NCBI RefSeq assembly: GCF_015207005.2
Contig: NZ_JADEXS020000001.1
Span: 6,409,001 to 6,473,000 of the forward strand
DNA length: 64,000 bases
Direction of reading: 5' to 3'
Source: Desmonostoc muscorum LEGE 12446
GTDB lineage: Bacteria > Cyanobacteriota > Cyanobacteriia > Cyanobacteriales > Nostocaceae
This document shows positions 1 through 8,496 of this stretch, in pieces (positions within the stretch are counted from its first letter, which is position 1; each line of letters opens with the position of its first letter). The notes beneath the pieces are model-generated. The model was given only the letters and a program-made list of their open reading frames with translations, searched no databases and was not told where the DNA came from. The translations under genes were made by a program, and so were the position numbers.

Positions 1-846
1 AACTTCTTGACAGTGGCAGTATCTACCCCAGCAGACAGTTTAGGACATTCCCTATTGCTGTTGTGGGGACCAGAAGCCCAAGGCGACCTCACCCGTTGGT
101 TCCAATTGGGTGGATTGTGGCCATTCGTAGCCCTACACGGAGCCTTTGGTTTAATTGGCTTCATGTTGCGGCAATTTGAAATTGCGCGGCTAGTAGGAAT
201 TCGTCCCTACAACGCTTTGGCATTTTCAGCCCCCATCGCGGTATTCGTCAGTGTATTCCTGATGTACCCCTTGGGACAATCATCTTGGTTCTTTGCCCCC
301 AGCTTCGGTGTGGCAGGAATCTTTCGGTTTATTTTGTTTGTCCAAGGATTCCATAACTTCACCCTCAACCCCTTCCACATGATGGGTGTAGCAGGTGTGT
401 TGGGTGGTGCGCTGTTGTGTGCGATTCACGGAGCCACCGTCGAAAACACCTTGTTTGAAGACGGTGAAGCAGCTAACACCTTCCGGGCATTCAATCCCAC
501 CCAATCAGAAGAAACCTACTCAATGGTGACCGCAAACCGTTTCTGGTCACAGATTTTCGGTATTGCTTTCTCCAACAAGCGCTGGCTGCACTTCTTCATG
601 TTATTTGTGCCAGTTACAGGCTTGTGGATGGCAGCGGTTGGTATTGTTGGTTTGGCACTCAACCTGCGGGCTTATGATTTCGTCTCCCAAGAATTGCGGG
701 CGGCGGAAGACCCAGAGTTTGAAACTTTCTATACCAAAAACATTTTGCTGAATGAGGGTATCCGCGCTTGGATGGCTCCTCAAGATCAGATCCACGAACA
801 ATTTGTATTCCCTGAGGAAGTTCTACCTCGCGGTAACGCTCTCTAA
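1..846 (+). CDS. psbD: Photosystem II D2 protein, 5'-truncated by window edge
   Basis: D2 is the reaction-centre subunit that, with D1, holds P680, pheophytin, the non-haem iron and plastoquinone QA in the thylakoid membrane. The frame is open from base 1 and, aligned from memory with the 352-residue cyanobacterial D2, base 1 is codon 72, so the 281 residues here run to the normal C-terminus ([11 protein letters not shown]). Visible landmarks on that numbering are His117, Tyr160 (YD), His189, His197 (P680 ligand), His214 and His268 (iron ligands) and Trp253 (QA pocket). Two positions differ from the usual sequence: 191 is Phe instead of Trp, and 148 is Ala instead of Gly. psbC does not follow, whereas psbD and psbC normally overlap, so this is a stand-alone second copy. 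It may be a light-induced or otherwise specialised paralogue. Identity is certain; the specialisation is inferred. Confidence 0.97.
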   Translation, partial: NFLTVAVSTPADSLGHSLLLLWGPEAQGDLTRWFQLGGLWPFVALHGAFGLIGFMLRQFEIARLVGIRPYNALAFSAPIAVFVSVFLMYPLGQSSWFFAPSFGVAGIFRFILFVQGFHNFTLNPFHMMGVAGVLGGALLCAIHGATVENTLFEDGEAANTFRAFNPTQSEETYSMVTANRFWSQIFGIAFSNKRWLHFFMLFVPVTGLWMAAVGIVGLALNLRAYDFVSQELRAAEDPEFETFYTKNILLNEGIRAWMAPQDQIHEQFVFPEEVLPRGNAL

Positions 847-966
847 TCACAAAAGCCGACCATAACCAGAATCAGGGTTGTGGTTGGCGATATATTGACA
901 CCACCCAGATGAAATAATCTCCTTGGCTGATGCCAAGAAGGTGTTAATATTCTTCATTCTCCAGTC

Positions 967-996
967 ATCTCCTGCCTTTTAGTGGGAGATTTTTTT
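967..996 (+). terminator. Intrinsic terminator downstream of psbD
   Basis: A stem ATCTCC/GGAGAT is followed directly by a run of seven T. It lies about 120 bases after the psbD stop codon and separates that gene from the RNA unit that follows. Confidence 0.7.
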
Positions 997-1114
997 GTAT
1001 TTATGGCTAATACTCTAAATTTATGTGTTATGTTAGGTACAGGTTATAAACCCGGAGCGAAATGCTCTGTCCCTTTGAGACTAAGACCGCTTAGGCAACA
1101 AGGAGGTGATGCCC

Positions 1115-1186
1115 ATGATAGAAAGTAGTAAAAGCATGGGTCATCAGGTTGCAGTTAGCCGGCTGTGTGCCGGGGCTGTTCTCTAA
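1115..1186 (+). CDS. 23-residue peptide inside the structured RNA
   Basis: The frame ATG to TAA encodes a 23-residue peptide starting MIESSKSMGHQ and ending RLCAGAVL. Upstream lies AAGGAGGTGAT (1100-1110), essentially a full match to the anti-Shine-Dalgarno sequence, with the AGGAGG core eight bases before ATG. That site is far better than those of most genes in this window. The second half of the frame lies in the paired core of the surrounding RNA, so translation and folding would compete. That suggests a leader or regulatory peptide, but no function can be assigned. Coincidental occurrence of such a site and frame cannot be excluded. Confidence 0.5.
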   Translation: MIESSKSMGHQVAVSRLCAGAVL

Positions 1187-1288
1187 AAGTTAGCCTTAGT
1201 CATCTTGAGAGACTAAGTTAGCTCAAGTAGCTAGGCTAAGCTCGGAGTTCCTTCCGGCAGTCTGGTTGCAACCTGAAGACCCGCTAGA

Positions 1289-1336
1289 CCGCTCTGACTT
1301 AGATCTCCCGATCTAAATCAGAGCGGATAGTTTTTT
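1289..1336 (+). terminator. Strong intrinsic terminator of the RNA unit
   Basis: CCGCTCTGA (1289-1297) pairs with TCAGAGCGG (1318-1326), and TTAGAT pairs with ATCTAA inside it around a six-base loop. A TAGTTTTTTA tail follows. This is the strongest hairpin-plus-T-run seen by eye in the window. Confidence 0.85.
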
Positions 1337-1801
1337 ATGGGTAATTTTTGTTTTATCGAAACACAATAGAGGCGTCAGTCGTCAGAATTCAGAATGAATA
1401 ATGAATTTTGTGCAACTGGTGGATAGTGGAGCGTTAGCGAGTACTCGAGCGTCGCGTCTGAATCCAGTGGTTTAAGACCCCCACTAAATCTGCATATTTA
1501 GTGGTCAACAAGACAGTGGTGGGTCTGAATCCCCCACTGATAGCTAGCTCCCGCCGAGTCTTCTCCCAAAGGGAGACGCCAAAGGCGAACGAGCGTCTTC
1601 ATTCTGACTCCTGAATTCTGACTTCTGAATTCTTCTTCAACAGTGGTTGCTTTTGAAAGCTCAGATACCATCGTCTTATAGTTTTTTCCGAAGCTTAAAT
1701 TAGTGAAGTTTCACCCTCCCATCCTTCTGTGTGCAGAATCAAAAAGGTTTGGTTTCATGATATCCAATATGTAACCAACATATAGCTAGGAATTTTTCAA
1801 T
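1337..1801. other. Gene-free repeat-rich spacer
   Basis: No credible gene. The stretch holds short dispersed repeats: GAATTC/TTCTGAATTCTGA-type units near 1381-1400 and 1600-1635, paired GTGGGGG/CCCCCAC-type segments around 1480-1545, and a GGGAGACGC-type unit around 1570. The promoter of the pterin dehydratase gene presumably lies in the last 100 bases, but no convincing -35/-10 pair is visible. Confidence 0.5.
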
Positions 1802-2083
1802 ATGGCAGAACTACTAACTGAAGCGGAAATTCAAAAACAGGCAAAGCTTCTTTCAGGTTGGGCAGTTGAAGGGGCAAAGTTGCAGATCACTCGCAAATTT
1901 CAGGATTTTATCCAAGCAATTGAGTTTGTCAATAAGCTAGTGGAACCTGCTGAATCATCAGGACATCATCCAGACATAGAGATTTCTTACAACAAAGTCA
2001 AGATTACACTCACAACACATGATGCAGGTGGGCTGACCCAGAATGACTTTGATCTTGCTGGGGTGATTTCCGAAATTCAGTAA
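1802..2083 (+). CDS. phhB: Pterin-4a-carbinolamine dehydratase
   Basis: Small cytosolic enzyme (93 residues, the usual length) that dehydrates 4a-hydroxy-tetrahydropterin so that the pterin cofactor can be recycled. The family signature is visible in order: the aromatic-rich N-terminal helix, SSGHHPDIE around residues 52-60, then a strand with NKVKITLTTHDAGGLT. The two adjacent histidines and the downstream THD histidine are the expected active-site residues. The ATG start gives a complete domain with no extra sequence. It stands alone between repeat-rich spacers; cyanobacteria often carry this gene without an obvious aromatic amino acid hydroxylase nearby, so the in vivo substrate is unclear. 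Confidence 0.9.
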   Translation: MAELLTEAEIQKQAKLLSGWAVEGAKLQITRKFQDFIQAIEFVNKLVEPAESSGHHPDIEISYNKVKITLTTHDAGGLTQNDFDLAGVISEIQ

Positions 2084-2719
2084 CTGATTTCCCCTGACAT
2101 AAGGTTGGGCGTAGCGTATGGGGTATGGCGGAGATGGGGAGGTGGGGTGAAATTCTCTCCCTAATCCTCCCAATGCCCCATACGCCATGCCCAATCTTTG
2201 ATTTTTATTTACTTATTTATGACTGCAATTGGTTTTTTGATCTTGTCTTTGTTCCAACAATACTAGACGAACTTCGTTGGTATAACCGAGCGATCGCATT
2301 GCCAATGGTGATAATTTCTGATTTTCAAGGCTAGATGCAACATTTGATTTCTACCCAGAAGCTGCTGGGTATCTAAAGCTTTCAAAAATTTAGCTTAAGT
2401 TAGGATTAGCGATCGCCCGAAAGCCTACTCCCTACTTGGATATATAAATGGCTGATGTGTGACAGTTATTAAGGCGTTCGCTTCAATCTTGCCATCTAAA
2501 TTTCATGTTTTATAATATTTTGATATATGGATATGTTTTTGCATAAGTTAATCACATCAATTTTTAACTAGAAATTAATCGTTTATTAGCTTTGCGAAAA
2601 CTAAAATCGTATTAGAGGCAACCATGCCTCATCCACAGGTTTCAATGAGATGCCGCATTTTTAAGAATTAGGTGCAACGAACCGAATTATCTATACAAGG
2701 TGTGAGGAGTAAAGAAAAG
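2084..2719. other. Long spacer and probable porin 5' leader
   Basis: No supported gene. An inverted repeat GCGTATGGGG (2114-2123) / CCCCATACGC (2176-2185) could form a hairpin after the dehydratase gene. The rest is AT-rich and contains isolated GCGATCG octamers. The final 200 bases may carry the promoter and untranslated leader of the porin gene. A frame at 2125-2334 was judged not to be coding. Confidence 0.5.
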
Positions 2720-4438
2720 ATGTCTAATCTCTTGTGGAAATCCTTAGTGGTTAGCCCAGCAGTTTTGGGAGCAGCATTACTAGTTTCAACAACAGCAATC
2801 GCGGCTCCGAATACAACCACTGAAGTATCACCAACTGAACAACCAGGTGTCACTGAAGTTGCCCAACAGCCAGAAATATTGGCTCAAACAACCTTAGATC
2901 AGGTTAACCGCTACAGTAACGAAGGCAACCAGAATAACTCTCAGTCTCAAGTCACATCAGTTTCCCAATTTTCTGATGTACAACCCACTGATTGGGCATT
3001 CCAAGCATTACAGTCCCTGGTTGAGCGCTATGGTTGTATTGCAGGTTATCCAAATGCCACTTATCGTGGTAACCGTGCTTTAACCCGTTACGAATTTGCC
3101 GCTGGTTTGAACGCTTGTTTGGATAGAGTTAACGAATTGATTGCCACAGCAACAGCTGACTTGGTAACCAAACAAGACTTAGCAACCTTACAGCGTTTAC
3201 AAGAAGAATTTTCCGCAGAATTGGCAACCCTACGCGGTCGTGTAGATTCCTTAGAAGCTCGCACCGCCGAATTAGAAGCCAATCAGTTCTCTACTACCAC
3301 CAAACTAGTTGGTGAAGCTGTTTTTGCAGTTAGTGACGTGTTTGGGGGAAACACTGGTGATAATAACAACACCGTCTTCCAAAATAGAGTACGTTTAGAC
3401 TTGCAAACCAGCTTCACTGGTAGAGATGTGCTGCATACCCGCCTTGCTGCTGGTAATGCACAAGCCTTTACACAAGTTGATAACAATGGTGTTGGGATCG
3501 ATACCGCTGAAGGCACACAAACATTTCAAGTCGGTGTTGGCGATGGTAACAACAGCGTCAAGATAGACCGTTTGACTTATGAAGCTCCCATAGGACCAGC
3601 CAACGTTTACCTCGCAGCTAGTGGCGGACGACACAGCCATTATGCAGCCGTCAACAACCCTTACTTTTTCGATCAAACCGACGGCGGTAACGGTGCTTTG
3701 TCCACCTTTGCTTCTGAAAGTCCCATCTATCGAATTGGTGGTGGTGCCGGTATAGCGCTGAATATACCTTTGGGTAAAGGTGGCGGTATTCTGGGTAACA
3801 GTTCAATCACTGCGGGTTACTTGGCATCGCAAGCTAACGATCCTAATCTCAGTGCAGGTCTTACCAACGGCGACTATGCTGCTTTAGGACAGTTGAACTT
3901 TAGTGTTGGTAATCGCATAGCTTTAGCTGCAACCTACGTCCACGGTTATAATGGCGCAGGTGGTTCTTTATTCAACTCCGGTTCTACGTCAAACCCAGAT
4001 GTTGTTGCAGTAGGTACTGGACAAGCTAACGCTCTACTAGGTGCAGGTTCCAGCAACTCCTACGGTGTCTCCGCTGCGTTTAGACCCAGCGACAAACTAT
4101 CAGTTAGTGGCTTCGTTTCTTACCATGATGTCACAGGCTTCGGTGTAGGTGATGATTATGAAGCTTGGAGCTATGGTCTTGGGATAGCGTTACCTGATTT
4201 CGGTAAAAAAGGTAACGTTTTAGGTATTTTTGCTGGTGCAGAACCTTATTCACGTAACCGAGGATTGGTTGGTGCTGCTGGCAATGATGTACCTTATCAC
4301 TTTGAAGGCTTCTACAAGTATCGCGTGTCAGATAATATCTCAATCACCCCTGGTGTGATCTGGTTGACCTCTCCCGGTCAAAACAGCGCTAATGACGATG
4401 CGATTATCGGTACACTGAGAACAACTTTCACCTTCTAG
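2720..4438 (+). CDS. SLH-domain outer-membrane porin (SomA/OprB-like)
   Basis: Probable outer-membrane channel of the cyanobacterial SLH-porin family, implicated in uptake of small solutes or iron. From the start at 2720 (GAGGAG lies 10-15 bases upstream; a GTG at 2672 lacks this) there is a signal peptide with a hydrophobic core ending near AIAAP. Then comes an SLH domain at about residues 80-145 (FSDVQPTDWAFQAL, GYPNATYRGNRALTRYEFA), which anchors the protein to the peptidoglycan-linked layer. A coiled coil follows (about 150-190: TLQRLQEEFSAELATL), and then a long Gly/Asn-rich beta-barrel that ends in Phe, as Bam substrates do. Length, 572 residues, is normal. It is a single-gene unit with its own terminator. 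The transported substrate cannot be told from sequence. Confidence 0.88.
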   Translation: MSNLLWKSLVVSPAVLGAALLVSTTAIAAPNTTTEVSPTEQPGVTEVAQQPEILAQTTLDQVNRYSNEGNQNNSQSQVTSVSQFSDVQPTDWAFQALQSLVERYGCIAGYPNATYRGNRALTRYEFAAGLNACLDRVNELIATATADLVTKQDLATLQRLQEEFSAELATLRGRVDSLEARTAELEANQFSTTTKLVGEAVFAVSDVFGGNTGDNNNTVFQNRVRLDLQTSFTGRDVLHTRLAAGNAQAFTQVDNNGVGIDTAEGTQTFQVGVGDGNNSVKIDRLTYEAPIGPANVYLAASGGRHSHYAAVNNPYFFDQTDGGNGALSTFASESPIYRIGGGAGIALNIPLGKGGGILGNSSITAGYLASQANDPNLSAGLTNGDYAALGQLNFSVGNRIALAATYVHGYNGAGGSLFNSGSTSNPDVVAVGTGQANALLGAGSSNSYGVSAAFRPSDKLSVSGFVSYHDVTGFGVGDDYEAWSYGLGIALPDFGKKGNVLGIFAGAEPYSRNRGLVGAAGNDVPYHFEGFYKYRVSDNISITPGVIWLTSPGQNSANDDAIIGTLRTTFTF

Positions 4439-4475
4439 AACGTTGACAATCTGCCAATAATTTAACTTAATTGCT

Positions 4476-4500
4476 CCCCGCCATAAGGCGGGGCTTTTTG
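4476..4500 (+). terminator. Intrinsic terminator of the porin gene
   Basis: CCCCGCC ataa GGCGGGG followed by CTTTTTG, about 38 bases after the stop codon. This is a perfect seven-base-pair GC stem with a T run. Confidence 0.9.
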
Positions 4501-4544
4501 TTGTTGGTAGCAACAAATAAACCCCAGTGGTTCACCGGAGTATA

Positions 4545-4730
4545 CTAGAAAAGTTAGGAGTTAGGAGTTGTGAATTAAGAAGCAAAAACTTCTAACTTTG
4601 CCAATTTTAGATTTTGGGTCACACCTTTGGTGCGCTAACAGCGCAACTTCGATTCTGGATTGAAGGAAAAATCTAAAATCCAAAATCCAAAATTGAATAA
4701 CTCCTAACTTCCAACTCCTAACTTATTACT
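4545..4730. repeat. Inverted GGAGTTA-type tandem repeat arms
   Basis: The left arm (AGTTAGGAGTTAGGAGTT near 4553-4570) and right arm (AACTCCTAACTTCCAACTCC near 4699-4718) are complementary. Inside them a second pair, around 4600-4620 and 4672-4695, carries the AATTTTAGATTTTGG and CCAAAATCCAAAATT motifs. The region could fold into a long hairpin just upstream of the Rrf2 gene. This is a common Nostoc intergenic repeat type, and no specific function is implied. Confidence 0.55.
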
Positions 4731-4734
4731 GCTT

Positions 4735-5172
4735 GTGGAACTATCGTGTAAATCTGAATACGGAATTCTAGCATTATTAGAGATCGCCGCCCGTTACGAA
4801 AGTGGTGAACCTCTGCAAATTCGAGAAATTGCAGCACAACAAAACATACCCGATCGCTATTTGGAACAACTACTAGCAACCTTAAGGCGTGGGGGTATAG
4901 TCAAGAGTCAGCGCGGGTCAAAAGGTGGCTATCTATTAACGAGAGAACCTCGAAAAATTATCCTTTTTGAGATTTTAGAATGTTTAGAAGGGTTGGAGGT
5001 GAGGACGTGTCAAGAAGACTTTAATCCCAAAAAAGTAGACAGTTCAGTTATTGAAGAAATTTGGCAAGAAGCAAGTCGCGCTGCAAACTCAGTGTTACAA
5101 AAATATACACTCCAGGATCTTTGTGAAAAACTAGATTCCCGACGGCAGTTAGACATTATGTACTACATTTAG
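4735..5172 (+). CDS. Rrf2-family transcriptional regulator
   Basis: A DNA-binding regulator of 145 residues with a GTG start. The N-terminal winged helix is typical of Rrf2 proteins: MELSCKSEYGILALLEIA, then IREIAAQQNIPDRYLEQLL (recognition helix) and the wing GSKGGYLLTREP. IscR-type members bind a cluster through three cysteines in the middle of the protein; here only one is seen in that zone (RTCQEDF), so canonical Fe-S sensing is unlikely. The gene is 92 bases upstream of cysK in the same direction. In Bacillus the Rrf2 protein CymR represses cysteine biosynthesis together with CysK, so the pairing suggests a sulfur regulator of CymR type. That role is inference from context. Confidence 0.88.
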   Translation: MELSCKSEYGILALLEIAARYESGEPLQIREIAAQQNIPDRYLEQLLATLRRGGIVKSQRGSKGGYLLTREPRKIILFEILECLEGLEVRTCQEDFNPKKVDSSVIEEIWQEASRAANSVLQKYTLQDLCEKLDSRRQLDIMYYI

Positions 5173-5264
5173 TCAATAGTCATTTGTCCTTTGCAAATGA
5201 CCAATGACTAATGACTAATGACTAATGACCAATGACCAATAAGTAATTAACTAAGGAATGAATT

Positions 5265-6227
5265 ATGCGAATTGCTCGTAACATTACAGAATTAGTTGGT
5301 CGTACACCCCTAGTGCAGTTAAACCGTATTCCGCAAAGTGAAGGATGTGTTGCTGAAATTGTGGTGAAATTAGAAAGTATGAATCCATCGGCATCAGTTA
5401 AAGACCGAATTGGGGTAAGTATGATTAATGCCGCTGAGGAGGAAGGGCTGATTACTCCTCTTAAAACGGTGTTGGTAGAACCTACCTCTGGAAACACTGG
5501 AATTGCTTTAGCAATGGCGGCAGCAGCTAAGGGATATCGGTTAATTTTAACAATGCCAGAGACTATGAGTGGAGAGCGACGCGCAATGTTGCGGGCTTTT
5601 GGAGCAGAACTGGAACTAACGCCAGGAATGGAAGGCATGAGTGGGGCAATTAGCCGAGCGCAGCAGATAGTTAATAGTATGCCCAATACTTATATGTTGC
5701 AGCAGTTCCGCAATCCAGCGAATGCAAAAGTGCATCGGGAAACTACAGCCCTTGAAATCTGGGAAGATACTGATGGACAAGTAGATATAATTGTGGCAGG
5801 AGTGGGTACAGGTGGTACGATCACTGGTGTGGCAGAAGTGATTAAAGCACGCAAGCCTGATGCTAAGGCGATCGCTGTTGAACCAGCCAATAGCCCAGTT
5901 TTATCTGGGGGACGACCAGGACCGCACAAAATCCAGGGAATTGGCGCTGGGTTTATTCCCCAAGTGCTAAAGATAAAATTGATTGATGAAGTGATTACCG
6001 TCACTGATGAAGAAGCGATCGCTTACAGTCGGCGTTTGGCAAAAGAAGAAGGGCTACTATCTGGAATTTCCAGTGGAGCAGCTTTATGTGCAGCAATTCG
6101 CGTTGCTCAGCGTCAAGAAAATCAAGGACGTTTAATTGTAATGATTCAACCTAGTTTTGGAGAAAGGTATCTCAGTACACCGTTGTTCCAAGACTTGGAG
6201 ACCAAGTTAGCCGCTAGCGTCAGCTAA
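5265..6227 (+). CDS. cysK: Cysteine synthase A (O-acetylserine sulfhydrylase)
   Basis: PLP enzyme of 320 residues that joins O-acetylserine and sulfide to make cysteine in the cytosol. The PLP lysine is Lys46 in [10 protein letters not shown], and the substrate loop TSGNTG is at residues 74-79. The glycine-rich phosphate cup appears as [10 protein letters not shown] around 180-189, and the C-terminal SGISSGAA segment is present. Length and motif order are those of CysK/CysM-type fold II enzymes, and the [17 protein letters not shown] start is characteristic. AAGGA lies about seven bases before ATG. It follows the Rrf2 gene, and a J-domain gene starts 15 bases after its stop, so the three may be cotranscribed. 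Confidence 0.95.
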   Translation: MRIARNITELVGRTPLVQLNRIPQSEGCVAEIVVKLESMNPSASVKDRIGVSMINAAEEEGLITPLKTVLVEPTSGNTGIALAMAAAAKGYRLILTMPETMSGERRAMLRAFGAELELTPGMEGMSGAISRAQQIVNSMPNTYMLQQFRNPANAKVHRETTALEIWEDTDGQVDIIVAGVGTGGTITGVAEVIKARKPDAKAIAVEPANSPVLSGGRPGPHKIQGIGAGFIPQVLKIKLIDEVITVTDEEAIAYSRRLAKEEGLLSGISSGAALCAAIRVAQRQENQGRLIVMIQPSFGERYLSTPLFQDLETKLAASVS

Positions 6228-6242
6228 CGATAAATTGAATTA

Positions 6243-6944
6243 ATGGTCAATTCTAAACACGTTTCTAACCATTACGAAACTCTCAAAGTTAGTCCAAATG
6301 CTAGCCAAGCGGAGATTAAGCAAGCTTATCGCCGCTTGGTGAAGTTGTTTCATCCCGACAGTAATCAGGAAACAGCCGATCGCGAACAAATTATCCGCAT
6401 TAATGCAGCGTATGAGGTCTTACGCGACAACCAAAATCGCCGCAATTACGACCAGCAACTGCAAGATAAGTCTGGAAGATTAGATAGCGATCGCCAACAG
6501 CGTACAGCATCGGCGCAAAAACGTTACCAAGCAACACGCAAAACGGGACGCGATGTTGATGAGCAAGTCGAGGAATGGCTACACCAAGTTTATCAACCAG
6601 TAAATCGCTTGCTTTGTACTATTCTTTATTCCTTGGAAGAACAAATGGAGCAATTAGCTGCCGATCCCTTTGACGATGAGTTATTGGATGAATTTCAGGA
6701 ATACTTAAGAACCTGTCGAGAAGACTTGAAGCAGGCACAAATTACCTTTCGCTCCCTCCCCAATCCCCCCAGTCTGGCAAGAACAGCGGCTCACCTCTAC
6801 TACAGCCTCGATCAATTAGCAGATGGACTCGATGAATTAGGTTATTTTCCTTTAAACTACGATGAGCGTTATTTGCACACGGGTCACGAACTATTCCGCA
6901 TAGCTACGAGATTACACTGTGAAGCACAAGCATCTGTAAGTTAA
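6243..6944 (+). CDS. J-domain (DnaJ-like) co-chaperone
   Basis: A 233-residue protein with a J domain at residues 9-73. It contains the helix II/III loop motif HPD (37-39), which stimulates Hsp70 (DnaK) ATPase, and the usual ending NAAYEVLRDNQNRRNYD. No Gly/Phe-rich region, zinc-finger repeats or client-binding domain of a full DnaJ follow, so it is a type III J protein. The remainder is an alpha-helical, charged region with no family I recognise. It begins 15 bases after cysK on the same strand, which suggests cotranscription rather than a shared function. Confidence 0.88.
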   Translation: MVNSKHVSNHYETLKVSPNASQAEIKQAYRRLVKLFHPDSNQETADREQIIRINAAYEVLRDNQNRRNYDQQLQDKSGRLDSDRQQRTASAQKRYQATRKTGRDVDEQVEEWLHQVYQPVNRLLCTILYSLEEQMEQLAADPFDDELLDEFQEYLRTCREDLKQAQITFRSLPNPPSLARTAAHLYYSLDQLADGLDELGYFPLNYDERYLHTGHELFRIATRLHCEAQASVS

Positions 6945-6994
6945 TAGTTATGGGGCATGGGGGATGGCACATTGGTTATTCACAAATTACTAAT

Positions 6995-7072
6995 AGACTT
7001 CTTGCAGAAATTAAGTTTTTATCTCACGCAGGCGCAGAGAAGAGAACGCAAAGAAGGACTTTTGCAAGAGAT
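6995..7072. mobile_element. MITE-like element, AGACNTCTTGCA family, copy A
   Basis: The left end AGACTTCTTGCAGAAA and right end GGACTTTTGCAAGAGATT are imperfect inverted repeats around a short interior with CTCACGCAGGCGCAGAG. Related ends recur at 26544-26652, 36111-36270 and 61338-61460. The sequence just outside the right end (CATGAGTTGCA) is also shared with the 26.6 kb copy, so the unit may be longer. There is no coding capacity. Confidence 0.6.
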
Positions 7073-7227
7073 TCCATGAGTTGCAATCACTTGGAGCAAT
7101 GAAAATTTATTTTCCCTACTCCCTACTCCCCATTCCCATTTTCAATTCAGGTCTAATGACTAATGACACAGGAATTAGTCTATGCTGGAAGTGGTGAAAG
7201 GTTAAGAAATTTGAAGTTTTATTACTT

Positions 7228-8496
7228 ATGAAATGCATTATTAATCGCCGCGCTCAGTTTTCGGCAAGTCATCGTTATTGGCTATCAGAACTCAGTGAAG
7301 CCGAGAATATTGAAAAATTTGGTGCTAGATCGAAATTTCCCGGACAAGGGCATAACTATGTCTTATTGATCTCCCTTGGCGGAGAAGTGGACGAATATGG
7401 CATGGTGTTGAATTTGTCGGACGTGAAACATGTCATCAAGCGAGAAGTTACAAACCAACTGGACTTTTCTTATCTCAACGATGTGTGGGCAGATTTCCAA
7501 GAAACTTTACCTACCACTGAGAATATTGCACGGATAATTTGGCAACGGCTAGCACCCCACTTACCTCTAGTCGGCGTCCAGTTGTTTGAACACTCTCAAC
7601 TTTGGGCAGATTACAGGGGAGAGGGAATGGAAGCCTATCTCACCATCAGCACTCACTTTAGCGCCGCCCATCGGCTAGCTCCTAACATTAGTCCTGAGAA
7701 ATACGGTAAATGCACCCGTACTCACGGACACAACTACCATCTAGAAATCACTGTGAAAGGGAAAATCGACCCACGCACTGGCATGATTGTAGATGTAGAT
7801 GCCCTGAAGCGAGTAGTGGAAGATTATGCAGTGGAGCCATTAGATCACTCCTGTTTAAACAAAGATATTCCCTACTTCGCCGAGATTGTTCCCACTACTG
7901 AAAACATTTCACTTTACATTAATAGTTTATTGGCTTCACCTATTCAAAAATTGGGAGTCGAACTCGACAAAGTTAGGCTTTTTGAAAGTCATGAACTTTG
8001 GGCAGATTATGCCAAAAACGGAACGGAAACCTATTTCACTGTCAGTACTTATTTTAGCGCCGCCCATCGGCTGGCTGACCCCAACCTAAGTCAGGAAAAA
8101 AACACCGAGATTTACGGTAAGTGTGCGCGTCCCAATGGCCACGGACACAACTATTACCTAGAAGTTACTGTCAAAGGAGAGATTGATCCAACTACTGGCA
8201 TGATTGTCGATTTAGGTGCTTTAAATCAGATAATAAAAGATTATGTGGTGGAACGATTCGATCACACCTTTATAAACGAAGACGTGCCTTACTTTGCTGA
8301 AGTTGTACCTACTAGTGAGAATATCGCACTTTACATTAGTAATTTACTGCGATCGCCAATTCAAGAATTAGGATCTGAGCTTTACAAAGTTAAATTGTTT
8401 GAAAGTCCCAATAACTCCTGCGAAATCTACTGTACTGAGTCTGATTCAAATTCAGTCAGTGCAGCGGTGAATCAGCAGGTATTGGCAGGGGTTTAG
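7228..8496 (+). CDS. Three-domain PTPS/6-carboxytetrahydropterin synthase-like protein
   Basis: A 422-residue protein built from three consecutive 6-pyruvoyl-tetrahydropterin synthase (QueD/PTPS) folds, about residues 1-130, 135-262 and 268-400. These enzymes convert dihydroneopterin triphosphate in queuosine or pterin synthesis. Domains 2 and 3 keep the active-site set: zinc histidines in SAAHRL and HGHNY, the catalytic cysteine in GKCTR (Cys162) and GKCAR (Cys299), and the LDHSCLN/FDHTFIN histidine. Domain 1 is degenerate. It has His15 and His42, but Gln40 replaces the partner histidine, no cysteine sits at the catalytic position, and LDFSYLN lacks the histidine. From memory, cyanobacterial homologues of about 290 residues have one degenerate and one intact domain, so this gene seems to have gained an extra intact copy. 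Confidence 0.88.
   Translation: MKCIINRRAQFSASHRYWLSELSEAENIEKFGARSKFPGQGHNYVLLISLGGEVDEYGMVLNLSDVKHVIKREVTNQLDFSYLNDVWADFQETLPTTENIARIIWQRLAPHLPLVGVQLFEHSQLWADYRGEGMEAYLTISTHFSAAHRLAPNISPEKYGKCTRTHGHNYHLEITVKGKIDPRTGMIVDVDALKRVVEDYAVEPLDHSCLNKDIPYFAEIVPTTENISLYINSLLASPIQKLGVELDKVRLFESHELWADYAKNGTETYFTVSTYFSAAHRLADPNLSQEKNTEIYGKCARPNGHGHNYYLEVTVKGEIDPTTGMIVDLGALNQIIKDYVVERFDHTFINEDVPYFAEVVPTSENIALYISNLLRSPIQELGSELYKVKLFESPNNSCEIYCTESDSNSVSAAVNQQVLAGV

Larger units (their letters stand above)
1051..1336 (+). ncRNA. Candidate structured RNA with its own terminator
   Basis: This segment holds nested complementary segments that read as one folded RNA. Ten bases at 1144-1153 (TCAGGTTGCA) are exactly complementary to 1267-1276 (TGCAACCTGA). 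Inside that helix lie a GC-rich hairpin at 1157-1177, a hairpin CTTAGTC/GACTAAG at 1195-1217 set within a TTAGC/GCTAA helix (1190-1239), and a small CGGA/TCCG hairpin at 1243-1256. The unit ends with a very strong terminator at 1289-1336. It also contains a 23-codon frame with an excellent ribosome-binding site (1115-1186). I do not recognise it as RNase P RNA, tmRNA, SRP RNA, 6S RNA or a known riboswitch. It could be a dual-function small RNA, a peptide leader, or a remnant RNA of a TnpB/IsrB-type element. The 5' end is a guess; a weak TATAAA lies at 1045. Confidence 0.6.

Noticed and set aside
1..846. Calling the psbD copy a far-red (FaRLiP) gene
   Set aside because: Only two unusual residues are visible and no other FaRLiP gene is in the window; the variant is reported but the class is not asserted.
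2125..2334. 69-codon frame after the pterin dehydratase gene
   Set aside because: It runs through an inverted repeat, lacks a ribosome-binding site and resembles nothing.
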